Source of the DNA: Lachnocurva sp029100405
Lineage (GTDB): Bacteria > Bacillota > Clostridia > Lachnospirales > Lachnospiraceae
Length of the DNA: 64,000 nt
Assembly (NCBI GenBank): GCA_046263755.1
Contig: JBJYZC010000011.1
Coordinates: 33,807 to 97,806, forward strand
Reading direction: 5' to 3'
This document shows positions 33,805 to 42,139 of this stretch, piece after piece. The notes beneath the pieces were generated by a model. It was given only the letters and a program-made list of their open reading frames with translations, had not been told where the DNA came from and did not search any database. The position numbers were made by a program, and so were the translations under genes. Position 1 is the first letter of the stretch. The number at the start of each line of letters is the position of its first letter.

Positions 33805-34818
33805 ATGGAGATACTTTATACCAGAAATGCAAATAAGGCGTATATGATTCTGACAGAGTTGGATTCTCTTGAAGAGGGGGAGGAAGAATCCAATTTTGAG
33901 ACGCAGATGCTGGAGAAAAATGAACTTCATACCTTGATGGGTTATTATCCGGTCAGCTATAACGGAGAAATCCAATATTGGTATGACATCAGTGGCTTGT
34001 CTTCTCTTCGAAATTATCTGGATCGGGAGGGCCTGTCCGGGGAGATCCTTTGCCAGCTGGTTATGGACCTCGGTCTGGCAATGAAAGAGATCAACAACTA
34101 TCTCCTCTCGGAAGGGAAGCTCTTCATCAGCCCGGAGACGGTTTATATTTCGCAAAGAGAGGGAAAAATAGAAACAAAGCTTTGCTATTGCCCGGCATTG
34201 GAACGCCCTCTCTGGGAGCAGATGCGGGAACTTTTTGAGTTCTTCCTTCCTCTTGTGGATCATGAGAAGAAGGAAGAAATGAATCTCTGCTACAGGCTTT
34301 ATCGTATCCTTTCGGAGGAGGATATTTCTGTAGATTGTCTCTTGGAAGAAGTGAGTCCCTTAAAGAACTGCGGCGGAGTCAGTAATATTGAAAAAGAGGC
34401 GGTCTCTTTCCGGGAGAATTACGGGAGGCCGGAGCCTGAGCAGCCGGGAAGAAGGGAGGCATCCTTTGGAGAAAAAAATAGTGGATGGAAAGGCAAAGAA
34501 TCAGAAAAAAACCAGGGAAAGGAACTTGGACAATGGAGGGAAAAGGAAAAAGTGTCCGGGAGAAAAGGGGGAGGCAGACCTGCCTCTCAAAGCAGAATAG
34601 AGCTTCTCTTTCAAAGGATCCGTGAAAGCATCCGAAACAAAATACATGGAATCTTCGGCGGATTTCGGGATGACAGGAAACTTCTGGAGGAAGATCGAAT
34701 CTTTGACCCGGAAGACCCTTCTCTGGATCAAAATGGAAGGTTTCAAAAGATTGAGGTCGGTCCGGCGGAATGCTATACTCAGGGAGATAAAAGGAGACCG
34801 GACTGGAAAGCATATTAA
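33805..34818 (+). CDS. DUF6382-like protein of the Tad locus
   Basis: About 337 aa. The N-terminal 190 residues (MEILYTRNANKAYMILTE, YYPVSYNGEIQYWYDISGL) match the pattern I associate with DUF6382, a kinase-like fold domain seen at the end of Tad loci. Such proteins often carry a C-terminal FHA domain. Here the C-terminus is instead a low-complexity Lys/Glu/Gly-rich stretch and a short tail, with no FHA motif visible. The ATG at 33805 follows GGGGAAGGG. It may regulate pilus assembly; that is inference. Confidence 0.7.
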   Translation: MEILYTRNANKAYMILTELDSLEEGEEESNFETQMLEKNELHTLMGYYPVSYNGEIQYWYDISGLSSLRNYLDREGLSGEILCQLVMDLGLAMKEINNYLLSEGKLFISPETVYISQREGKIETKLCYCPALERPLWEQMRELFEFFLPLVDHEKKEEMNLCYRLYRILSEEDISVDCLLEEVSPLKNCGGVSNIEKEAVSFRENYGRPEPEQPGRREASFGEKNSGWKGKESEKNQGKELGQWREKEKVSGRKGGGRPASQSRIELLFQRIRESIRNKIHGIFGGFRDDRKLLEEDRIFDPEDPSLDQNGRFQKIEVGPAECYTQGDKRRPDWKAY

Positions 34819-34859
34819 AGCCCGGTCAGACAGAAATCTTTGGGAAAAAGGAGTAAGGG

Positions 34860-35279
34860 ATGAAAGACGATCAGTGTATTTTCTGTAAGCTGGCAAACGG
34901 AGAGATTCCGACCAATACGATCTATGAGGATGAGGACTTCAGAGTCATTCTGGATGCGGATCCGGCTTCGAAGGGCCATGCTTTAATTCTTCCGAAAGAG
35001 CATTATCGGAATATTTATGATCTGGATCCGGCTATTGCCGCTAAAATCTTTCCTTTGGCGCAAAAATTAGCAAAACATATGACGGAAGTGCTTCATTGCG
35101 ACGGCTTCAATATCTTGCAGAACAATAATGAGGTGGCAGGACAATCGGTCTTCCATTTTCATCTGCATCTGATTCCTCGTTATGTGGATCAGCCCAATAA
35201 GAATCTTCTGGAATTTTCTCATTGCGGCATGAAAGAAGATGAAATCAAGGCTGTCTGTGAGAAACTGAAGATGAATTAA
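34860..35279 (+). CDS. HIT-family nucleotide hydrolase
   Basis: A 139-aa histidine-triad protein. The N-terminal CIFCKLANGEIPTNTIYED and the catalytic HFHLHLIPR triad are intact. The family hydrolyses nucleoside phosphoramidates and similar substrates. It starts 41 bp after the DUF6382-like gene with AAGGAG upstream and ends at a bidirectional terminator shared with murG. Confidence 0.95.
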   Translation: MKDDQCIFCKLANGEIPTNTIYEDEDFRVILDADPASKGHALILPKEHYRNIYDLDPAIAAKIFPLAQKLAKHMTEVLHCDGFNILQNNNEVAGQSVFHFHLHLIPRYVDQPNKNLLEFSHCGMKEDEIKAVCEKLKMN

Positions 35280-35288
35280 AACAGAAAA

Positions 35289-35323
35289 ACAGAGCTGAAT
35301 CGTAAGGAATCAGCTCTGTTTTT
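35289..35323. terminator. Bidirectional terminator between the HIT gene and murG
   Basis: A 10-bp perfect stem (ACAGAGCTGA / TCAGCTCTGT) is flanked by A residues on the left and five T on the right, between convergent genes. Confidence 0.9.
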
Positions 35324-35346
35324 GAAAACAATGAAATCTCCGGCAA

Positions 35347-36420
35347 TCAGCCCGTTTCTTTGATCGCCTGATTGAGAAGTCCCACGATTTTGGTAATGGA
35401 GTCGATGCCCTGCTTCTGGTTCATGGCATCGATATAGGTCTGACGATCTTTATAGACTTCCCGGACGGCAGAGGTCAAAATATCGGCATTGATGCTTTCT
35501 TCTTCCAATACTTTGGAGAAGCCCTGCTTTTCAAAAGATTTGGCATTCAGGATCTGGTCGCCACGACTGGCATTTTTGGACAGGGGGATCAGAATATTCG
35601 GCTTCCTCAAAGCAAGGAGTTCGCAGATTGCATTTGCTCCGGCTCTGGAAATAATGAGATTGGCGCAGGCAAAGAGATCCGGCAGCTCTTTTGAGATATA
35701 TTCATACTGGCGGTATCCGGTCCGGCCTTCCAATTTCGGATCCAGATGACCTTTCCCACAGAGATGGATGATCTGGAAGTCCTGCAAAAGATTATCGAGG
35801 GAACCGCGGACGGCATTGTTAATGAAAACGGACCCCTGACTTCCGCCGATGATGAGAAGAACCGGTTTTTCTGAGTTGAAGCCAGTAAAGGAAAGTCCCT
35901 TTTCAGGGTCGCCCTTCATCAATTCCTGACGAATCGGCGTACCGGTCAGGACACCCTTGCCGGATTCGATTTTCGAAACAGTTTCCGGGAAATTACAGCA
36001 GACCTTCACGGCGCCCCTCATGGCAATTCGGTTGGCCAGGCCCGGAGTCATATCGGACTCATGGATCAGGGCCGGAATATGAAGGCTTCTGGCAGCCAGA
36101 ACCACCGGCACGGAAACGAAACCGCCCTTGGAGAAAATGACATCGGGCTTTATTTTTCGAAGAAGAGATATGGATTGGAAATAGCCGTGCAGAACCCGGA
36201 AAGGATCGGAAAAGTTCTTCCAGTTGAAGTAACGGCGGAGTTTGCCGGAGGATATGCCGTAATAGGGAACCCCCTGGGCTTCAATCAGTTCTTTCTCCAT
36301 TCCCTTGTAAGATCCGATATAGGAAATCTCAAAACCGTCTTCACGGAGTGCCGGTAATAGTGCAATATTCGGAGTGACATGGCCGGCAGTGCCGCCACCG
36401 GTCAAAACAATTTTCTTCAT
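35347..36420 (-). CDS. murG: UDP-GlcNAc:lipid I transferase MurG
   Basis: A 357-aa GT28 glycosyltransferase that adds GlcNAc to lipid I to make lipid II at the inner face of the membrane. The N-terminal glycine-rich loop GGTAGHVTPN (residues 8-17), a second loop GGSQGS and the donor-binding segment SRAGANAICELLALRKPNI are all present. It is alone, outside any mur/fts cluster, and diverges from the SleB-like gene. Confidence 0.96.
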   Translation of the reverse strand: MKKIVLTGGGTAGHVTPNIALLPALREDGFEISYIGSYKGMEKELIEAQGVPYYGISSGKLRRYFNWKNFSDPFRVLHGYFQSISLLRKIKPDVIFSKGGFVSVPVVLAARSLHIPALIHESDMTPGLANRIAMRGAVKVCCNFPETVSKIESGKGVLTGTPIRQELMKGDPEKGLSFTGFNSEKPVLLIIGGSQGSVFINNAVRGSLDNLLQDFQIIHLCGKGHLDPKLEGRTGYRQYEYISKELPDLFACANLIISRAGANAICELLALRKPNILIPLSKNASRGDQILNAKSFEKQGFSKVLEEESINADILTSAVREVYKDRQTYIDAMNQKQGIDSITKIVGLLNQAIKETG

Positions 36421-36643
36421 TACCTGATACCTTCTTCATTATCGATTGTTATAGATTCGGTAGTTATCAATGATTGATTACGCCTTGCTTCGCTGCTTCT
36501 CGGCTTCGGACACTGTAATCACCATAACAATTAAATGCCCGAAACTACGGAATGTCAAGGCAGATCAGAAACATCTTGAATCCATATCTAAAATATCGTG
36601 ACCTCTGTCGAGAGCATGGCGCAGCCATAGCAGTCATAGAAAT

Positions 36644-36672
36644 TTGACAATTCTGAAAGCTTATGCTATATT
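36644..36672 (+). promoter_or_regulatory. Strong promoter of the SleB-like hydrolase gene
   Basis: A perfect TTGACA (36644-36649), 17 bp, then TATATT (36667-36672). The start is predicted near 36679, giving a leader of about 118 nt. The rest of the 376-bp gap upstream, toward murG, shows nothing recognisable. Confidence 0.8.
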
Positions 36673-36683
36673 GCTTGTAACAC

Positions 36684-36717
36684 AAATGTAACAAACGAAA
36701 CATTTCGGGTTACATTT
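36684..36717 (+). repeat. Nested hairpin in the leader of the SleB-like gene
   Basis: AAATGTAAC (36684-36692) and GTTACATTT (36709-36717) form a perfect 9-bp outer stem. An inner CGAAA-CA-TTTCG stem sits inside it. It begins only a few bases after the predicted transcript start, so it is either a 5' RNA structure or a protein-binding site. Confidence 0.65.
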
Positions 36718-36796
36718 TGCAAAAACAGTAGAAATTTGTTCAGAAAAATTTTAGCTGAGTAGGATGAAGTAACATAAGGCATCATTTAGGAGGCTT

Positions 36797-38059
36797 ATGG
36801 GTATATCAAGAAGAAATATCTACCAGGCGGCAGCGGTTTTGGCAGTTGGAGCTATGCTGACGGCCGGCGCTTACCGAATTCCGGAAAGGGAAAGCCGAAT
36901 GGCGCAGGATACTGTCACAAGCAATGGTCTGGCTGGTGTGACAGCGGCAATCGGAGTGATGCAGGTATCTGCAGGAACTGAGACAGATAAAAATGCTACA
37001 AATCTTGTTGCAAGCGGGAAGAATGGAGAAACTTCTGCAGATACAGATCAAGCAAATGCTGCAGCACAGGATGATGAAACTTCTACAAAATCCTCTGCTG
37101 TACAGTATCCGGAATGGGCCAATCGCCTGATTGCAAATGTTGATACTTCCGCAAATGTAAGGAATTCTGCTTCCGAATCCGGAACCGTCGTCGGTAAGAT
37201 GCGAAAAGGCGATGTGGCAGAAATCTTAGGAGAAGAGAACGGCTGGTATCAGATCCGGTCGGGAAATCTCAGCGGATATATCAGTTCTGCCTATGCTCTG
37301 GTCGGTGACAGTGCCAAGGCACTTGCAGATCAGGTCTGCCCGACTACAGCTAAGGTTACAGCGGATGCGGCCCGGGTGCGTGAACTTCCGGATGTGAATT
37401 CCGGCATCGTTTCTGCACTTTATCAAAATAACGAAGTATCTGTTCGTACAGACCAGACGCCGGTTGACGGATGGATCGCTGTTTCGGTCAATGGAAAGAA
37501 CGGCTTCATTAAGAGCGAATTGGTCTCCGTTTCTCAGAAGCTTGGAACGGGTATCACCAATGAAGAAGAGGCGGCGCTGATTGCCGCTCAGAAGAAGGCC
37601 GAAGAAGAGGCCGCTGCAAAAAAGGCGGCAGAAGAGGCTGCACAGAAGGCAAAAAATGAAGCGAAAGCAAAGGCACAGGCAGAGGCTCAGGCCACGGCAG
37701 TAAGTCAGAAGGAAAGCTATGCGGCGACGGCGGATGATGTAACGATTCTGGCTGCGATCATTCAGCATGAAGCCGGGAATGAGATCTATCAGGGACAGGT
37801 AGCAGTCGGTTCCGTTGTCATGAACCGGGTACGTTCTTCCCGCTTTCCGAACACGGTTCGCGGTGTCATTTTCCAGAGTGGCCAGTTCACCAATGCACAG
37901 GCACTCGACCAGGTGATCGCAAGGGGATTGAAGCAGTCCTGCATCAACGCGGCACAGGAAGCCCTGAACGGAAGCGATGTGGTCGGAGGAAGAGTCTCTT
38001 TCCGGCCGGTAAGAAGCGGTCGATCCGGCCTTGTGATCGGAAATCATGTTTTCTTCTGA
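36797..38059 (+). CDS. Secreted cell-wall hydrolase, SleB/Hydrolase_2 type with SH3 domains
   Basis: A 420-aa protein: N-terminal signal or anchor segment (about 8-27), a Thr/Ala/Gly-rich linker, two bacterial SH3 domains (about 113-172 and 180-248), an Ala/Lys/Glu-rich helical linker (about 258-305) and a C-terminal SleB-like domain (about 318-420). The catalytic Glu region is IQHEAGNEIYQGQVAVG. It probably cuts peptidoglycan glycan strands outside the cell. Its start follows AGGAGGC and it has its own promoter. Confidence 0.9.
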   Translation: MGISRRNIYQAAAVLAVGAMLTAGAYRIPERESRMAQDTVTSNGLAGVTAAIGVMQVSAGTETDKNATNLVASGKNGETSADTDQANAAAQDDETSTKSSAVQYPEWANRLIANVDTSANVRNSASESGTVVGKMRKGDVAEILGEENGWYQIRSGNLSGYISSAYALVGDSAKALADQVCPTTAKVTADAARVRELPDVNSGIVSALYQNNEVSVRTDQTPVDGWIAVSVNGKNGFIKSELVSVSQKLGTGITNEEEAALIAAQKKAEEEAAAKKAAEEAAQKAKNEAKAKAQAEAQATAVSQKESYAATADDVTILAAIIQHEAGNEIYQGQVAVGSVVMNRVRSSRFPNTVRGVIFQSGQFTNAQALDQVIARGLKQSCINAAQEALNGSDVVGGRVSFRPVRSGRSGLVIGNHVFF

Positions 38060-38160
38060 TGGAAGATCAAATGATGATCGTGTCAATTGCCAGTACGCGT
38101 AATCATAAATGAGTGACAAAAGGTGCTTTTGACACTCCTATTGAATGATGATATATGTGA

Positions 38161-38199
38161 AATAAGGTTTCGAAAGACAAGCTTCGAGGCCTTATTTTT
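38161..38199 (+). terminator. Terminator after the SleB-like gene
   Basis: A 14-bp stem (38161-38174 with 38183-38196, with G-U pairs at two places) is followed by TTTTT. It lies 100 bp downstream of the stop codon. Confidence 0.8.
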
Positions 38200-38204
38200 G
38201 TCTG

Positions 38205-38236
38205 TTTTTGTTTGCCCCAATTTTTGTTTGACCCAA
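38205..38236. repeat. Two 16-bp tandem copies upstream of argF
   Basis: TTTTTGTTTGCCCCAA and TTTTTGTTTGACCCAA stand directly head to tail, one base apart in sequence. No function can be assigned. The rest of the gap (38237-38336) holds nothing I recognise. Confidence 0.6.
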
Positions 38237-38336
38237 GTTAGAGTCTTCGGTAAAAGTCACACCGCCTTCTTCCCATGTCAGGATTCCACCGCTTCTCCAT
38301 CTCTTCTCGACATTCCGGGAAATCGCCTCTGTCCGG

Positions 38337-38365
38337 TTTCCATATGACTTGAAATAGTGTAGAAT
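38337..38365 (+). promoter_or_regulatory. Putative argF promoter and polypurine leader
   Basis: TTTCCA, 17 bp, TAGAAT. The leader from about 38370 to 38448 is almost entirely A and G, ending in AAGGAGG. No clear ArgR box is seen. Confidence 0.45.
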
Positions 38366-38451
38366 CGAGTAAATCAGGAAAAATAAAAAAGAAAATAAAA
38401 AGAAAAGACAAAAAGGAAAGCGAAAAGGGAAAAGAAGAAGGAGGATTAGAC

Positions 38452-39462
38452 ATGGCTTCTAATATTGATTTAACAGGCAGAGATTTCTTAAAGCTTCTGG
38501 ATTACACGCCGGAGGAAATTCAGTATCTGATCGACCTTGCGGCCCGGTTGAAGGCAGAAAAGAAGGCGCATAAGAACCAGAAAGTCTTAGAAGGCCGGAA
38601 TGTTGCCTTGATCTTCGAGAAGACGTCGACCAGGACCCGCTGCTCCTTTGAGGTGGCTGCACACGACCTCGGCATGGGGACCACCTATCTCGATCCATCC
38701 GGATCTCAGATCGGGAAAAAGGAAAGTATCGCCGACACAGCCCGTGTGCTCAGCCGTATGTTTGACGGCATCGAGTATCGCGGTTTCGGGCAGGAGATCG
38801 TGGAGGAACTGGCCAGATATGCTGATGTCCCTGTATGGAACGGCCTGACCAATGACTTCCATCCGACCCAGATGATCGCCGACATGCTGACCATCCAGGA
38901 ACACTTCGGTCATCTCAAGGGAATCCGCCTGGTCTATATGGGCGATGCCCGCTATAACATGGGCAATTCCCTGATGGTGACCTGTGCAAAGCTTGGCATG
39001 GATTTCGTCGCCTGCACGAATCCGAAGTATTATCCGGCAGAGGACCTTGTTTCGAAATGTAGAGCGATCGCAAAGGAAACCGGTGGCAGCATTACATTGA
39101 CGGACAGTGTGGAAGAAGGCTGTAAGGACTGTGATGTGATCTATACGGACGTCTGGGTTTCCATGGGTGAACCAACGGAAGTCTGGAAGGAAAGGATCGA
39201 TGCCCTGCTTCCTTACCAGGTCAATGAGAAGGCCTTTTCATATGCCAAGGATGAGGCAGTCTTCATGCACTGCCTGCCCGCCTATCATGATCAAAAGACC
39301 GGTGTCGGAAGGTCCGTTTACGAACAATTCGGCCTGAAAGAAGTTGAAGTTACAAACGAAGTCTTTGAAAGCCCCCGTTCCATCGTATTCGATGAGGCAG
39401 AAAACCGCATGCATACGATTAAAGCCATTATGTATGCAAGTCTTGGGGCAGATCGGGCTTAA
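38452..39462 (+). CDS. argF: Ornithine carbamoyltransferase
   Basis: A 336-aa catabolic/anabolic OTCase-type enzyme making citrulline from ornithine and carbamoyl phosphate. The carbamoyl-phosphate motif STRTR (59-63), HPTQMIADMLTI and the ornithine loop MHCLPAYHD are intact. The length suits OTCase. It stands outside an arginine operon, so biosynthetic (argF) versus arginine-deiminase (arcB) use cannot be decided. It has an AAGGAGG site. Confidence 0.95.
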   Translation: MASNIDLTGRDFLKLLDYTPEEIQYLIDLAARLKAEKKAHKNQKVLEGRNVALIFEKTSTRTRCSFEVAAHDLGMGTTYLDPSGSQIGKKESIADTARVLSRMFDGIEYRGFGQEIVEELARYADVPVWNGLTNDFHPTQMIADMLTIQEHFGHLKGIRLVYMGDARYNMGNSLMVTCAKLGMDFVACTNPKYYPAEDLVSKCRAIAKETGGSITLTDSVEEGCKDCDVIYTDVWVSMGEPTEVWKERIDALLPYQVNEKAFSYAKDEAVFMHCLPAYHDQKTGVGRSVYEQFGLKEVEVTNEVFESPRSIVFDEAENRMHTIKAIMYASLGADRA

Positions 39463-39487
39463 GAACCATTGAACAGAATCGTGAACT

Positions 39488-40264
39488 ATGCAGAAGATCA
39501 CACATTTTTATTTTGATGAAATTGACTCCACAAATGACGAATTAAAGCGCCGGTTCCATAGCGATGACAGGCCTGCCGACTGGACGGTCGTCTCTGCCGG
39601 TCATCAGACCGCCGGAAAGGGCAGAAGCGGCCATGAGTGGAAATCCCCGACAGAAGATTCGGTGGCAACCAGTCTGATATTCTATCCGAAAGTTCAGATC
39701 CGGCATGTACCGAGACTGACGATCCTGTCCGGAATGGCCGTGGCTGCGGCTCTGGAAAAACTCTATGCCCTTCCGACGCGGCTGAAATGGCCCAATGATG
39801 TCCTGGTTCATGAGAGAAAAATCTGCGGGATCCTCTGCGAGATGGAGCCGGAGGGTGACCACGCGGCCTATGTCATCGTTGGCATTGGTGTCAATGTCCA
39901 CCAGAAAGATTTTCCGGAAGACATTCGGGATATGGCAACTTCTGTAGATCTGGAATTGAAAAAAAACGGGCAGAAGATGCAGTCCAGCCGGAAAGACATT
40001 GATCGGCAGATCTGGCTGGAATTTGCCCGCCTCTATCAGGAGTTCGAGAAAACCGAGGACCTGTCCGACCTTCTGGATGAGTATAACAAGCGTCTGGTAA
40101 ATGTAAACCAGACCGTTCGTGTCCTGGATCCTCTGGGAGAGTATCAGGGGAAGTCCCTGGGCATTGACCGCCGGGGAGACCTTCTGGTCCAAAAGGAAGA
40201 GGGCAGTATTGTTGCCGTAGATTCCGGTGAAGTCCATGTCCGCGGTATCTATGGCTATGTATGA
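39488..40264 (+). CDS. birA: Biotin--protein ligase, short form without HTH
   Basis: A 258-aa protein with the catalytic BPL domain (FDEIDSTNDELKR, AGKGRSGHEWKSP, LKWPNDVLV) and a C-terminal SH3-like domain. It starts directly at the catalytic domain, so the N-terminal DNA-binding domain of bifunctional BirA is absent. It attaches biotin to carboxylases but probably does not repress genes. It follows argF by 25 bp. Confidence 0.93.
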   Translation: MQKITHFYFDEIDSTNDELKRRFHSDDRPADWTVVSAGHQTAGKGRSGHEWKSPTEDSVATSLIFYPKVQIRHVPRLTILSGMAVAAALEKLYALPTRLKWPNDVLVHERKICGILCEMEPEGDHAAYVIVGIGVNVHQKDFPEDIRDMATSVDLELKKNGQKMQSSRKDIDRQIWLEFARLYQEFEKTEDLSDLLDEYNKRLVNVNQTVRVLDPLGEYQGKSLGIDRRGDLLVQKEEGSIVAVDSGEVHVRGIYGYV

Positions 40265-40369
40265 TTGATTACAAGTCAAAGGCTGTCACCACGTGTAGTT
40301 TTACCTAACATTTCGGATCAGAGAATAAACATTTTTAATCAAAGAAAGACAAACAAAGAAAGACAAACA

Positions 40370-40786
40370 ATGAATTATCAGAACCAGGTGGTGCTTTGCG
40401 GCGCCAGCAGATATACCAAAAAATTTTATTTAAATCCGGATTTTGATTCCCTTCCGGAGGATATCAAGAAGGAATTGAAGATCCTCTGCGTCCTTTTCAC
40501 AGCGGATGTCGGAGGGACTATCGAGTTGGTCTTCGATGAGACCGGTGATATACAGATCGTAACAGATGCAGAAGAAGGCGATGCGACTTATGATGAGATC
40601 GGATCGGTCTTGAAGGTCAAACAGCTTCAAAGAGAGCAGGGAGAACTTTTTGAAAAATTGACGGCCTACTACAGGGTCTTTGCCATGGGCATGGATCCCG
40701 AGCGGCTGACGGACCCGGACTACCTGAAGGAATTTGGGATCGATCTGGAAGAAGAGGAAGAAGAGTGGCAGAGGACGACCAAATGA
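40370..40786 (+). CDS. DUF6145-like hypothetical protein
   Basis: A 138-aa acidic protein with the start MNYQNQVVLCGASRYTKKFYLN and a core KILCVLFTADVGGTIELVFDE, which resembles the small DUF6145 proteins I associate with Lachnospiraceae. The C-terminus is Glu-rich. It is coupled to the Dus gene by a 4-bp overlap. The ribosome-binding site is weak. Function is unknown. Confidence 0.75.
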   Translation: MNYQNQVVLCGASRYTKKFYLNPDFDSLPEDIKKELKILCVLFTADVGGTIELVFDETGDIQIVTDAEEGDATYDEIGSVLKVKQLQREQGELFEKLTAYYRVFAMGMDPERLTDPDYLKEFGIDLEEEEEEWQRTTK

Positions 40787-41859
40787 TCAAAGAGACAAAT
40801 AGAGAAGGAACCGTTCGGGAGAGCCGGTGCGAAAGGGATCCGGGCATGCCTGAAAGAAAGGCCCTGACGGCAGAGAAAACCACATGGTCCCCGGCCCTTC
40901 ATCCTTTGAAGATCGGCGGCGTCTCTCTGGAAAACAACTTGATTCTGGCACCTATGGCAGGCGTAAGCGACCTGCCATTTCGTTTGTTATGCAGGGAAAT
41001 GGGCGCCGGTCTGGTCTGCATGGAGATGGTCAGCGCCAAAGCAATTCTCTATCACAACAAAAATACCAAGGCACTTCTAGAGATCGATCCCAAGGAAAGG
41101 CCGGTTTCTCTCCAACTTTTCGGAAGCGATCCCGGAATTATGGCAGAGATAGCAAAGCAAATCGAAGACCTGCCTTTTGATATCCTCGATATCAATATGG
41201 GCTGCCCGGTTCCCAAGGTTGTGAATAACGGGGAAGGGTCTGCCCTTATGAAGGACCCCCTTCTGGTTGGAAAAATCGTAAAGGCAGTCTCGTCCGCCAT
41301 TCAGAAACCGGTTACGGTCAAGATCCGAAAGGGTTTCTATGAAGGAGACAGGACGGCGCCGGAGATCGCCCATGTAGCAGAGGAGTCAGGCGCTGCAGCA
41401 ATTGCAGTGCACGGCCGAACCCGGGAACAGTACTACAGAGGTAAGGCCGACTGGACCATCATTCGCGATGTCAAAGAAAAAGTCCATTCGATCCCGGTCT
41501 TGGGTAACGGCGATCTCTTGTCCGGGGAAAATATAGACCAGATGTATGCAGAAACCGGCTGCGACGGCTTCCTCATCGCTCGAGGAGCGCAGGGAAACCC
41601 CTGGATCTTCCGCCAGATGATTCACTACCTTACGACCGGCAAAGAGGAAAAACGGCCGGACCTTCAAGAAATGAAGGCCATGATGCTGCGCCATGCCCGC
41701 CGCATGATCGAGTTCAAGGGCGAAGACATCGGTATGCGGGAGATGAGAAAGCATGCCGCCTGGTATACCATGGGTTATCGCGGCGCATCCGCCTTCCGGA
41801 GAGAAGTGAATCAGGTGACCACCTACCGGGATCTGGAGAAACTCTTGGAAAATATATAG
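40783..41859 (+). CDS. dusB: tRNA-dihydrouridine synthase
   Basis: About 358 aa, with the Dus core: NLILAPMAGVSDLPFR, DINMGCPVPKV, the catalytic Cys in that segment, and AIAVHGRTREQYYRGKADW. It reduces uridines in the tRNA D-loop with FMN and NADPH. About 35 extra residues precede the core. I use the ATG at 40783 (ATGA overlap with the previous gene); a GTG at 40765 is in frame. It is assigned as DusB-like by general similarity; the subclass is less certain. Confidence 0.9.
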   Translation: MIKETNREGTVRESRCERDPGMPERKALTAEKTTWSPALHPLKIGGVSLENNLILAPMAGVSDLPFRLLCREMGAGLVCMEMVSAKAILYHNKNTKALLEIDPKERPVSLQLFGSDPGIMAEIAKQIEDLPFDILDINMGCPVPKVVNNGEGSALMKDPLLVGKIVKAVSSAIQKPVTVKIRKGFYEGDRTAPEIAHVAEESGAAAIAVHGRTREQYYRGKADWTIIRDVKEKVHSIPVLGNGDLLSGENIDQMYAETGCDGFLIARGAQGNPWIFRQMIHYLTTGKEEKRPDLQEMKAMMLRHARRMIEFKGEDIGMREMRKHAAWYTMGYRGASAFRREVNQVTTYRDLEKLLENI

Positions 41860-42053
41860 CAGACTCTACGCAAGAAAACGAAAACTTTTCGGAAACCGTT
41901 CCCGACAAACAAAGCAGTCATTTCAATTCATCCCATTCAAAATTCCAAAAATTCAATTATTTATGCCAAAAAAGCAACAATATTAGCAAATTCGACTGTA
42001 AAACTGTGCAACGTGCATAAAATTCAAGTTTAAATTCTGTTTAATTCATAGCA

Positions 42054-42082
42054 TTGATTTTGAAAACGTTTACAAATAGAAT
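42054..42082 (+). promoter_or_regulatory. Promoter of the maltodextrin operon
   Basis: TTGATT (42054-42059), exactly 17 bp, TAGAAT (42077-42082), 58 bp before the first start codon. The spacer is occupied by an operator, as expected for a repressed promoter. The remaining gap upstream to the Dus gene is A/T-rich and shows no terminator that I can support. Confidence 0.75.
42060..42075. promoter_or_regulatory. Operator 1 (cre/LacI type) inside the maltodextrin promoter
   Basis: TTGAAAACGTTTACAA fits the B. subtilis cre consensus at every position and lies between the -35 and -10 boxes, where a bound CcpA or LacI-family repressor would block RNA polymerase. Confidence 0.75.
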
Positions 42083-42094
42083 AGGTTCATCAGC

Positions 42095-42106
42095 GAAAAC
42101 GTTTCC
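42095..42106. promoter_or_regulatory. Operator 2 of the maltodextrin operon
   Basis: GAAAACGTTTCC repeats operator 1 with one base changed, 33 bp downstream, about three helical turns, and just after the predicted transcript start. Paired operators on the same DNA face suggest cooperative repression. Confidence 0.65.
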
Positions 42107-42139
42107 GACGTTTTAAGTAGTATTTGAGGGAGGTATGAG

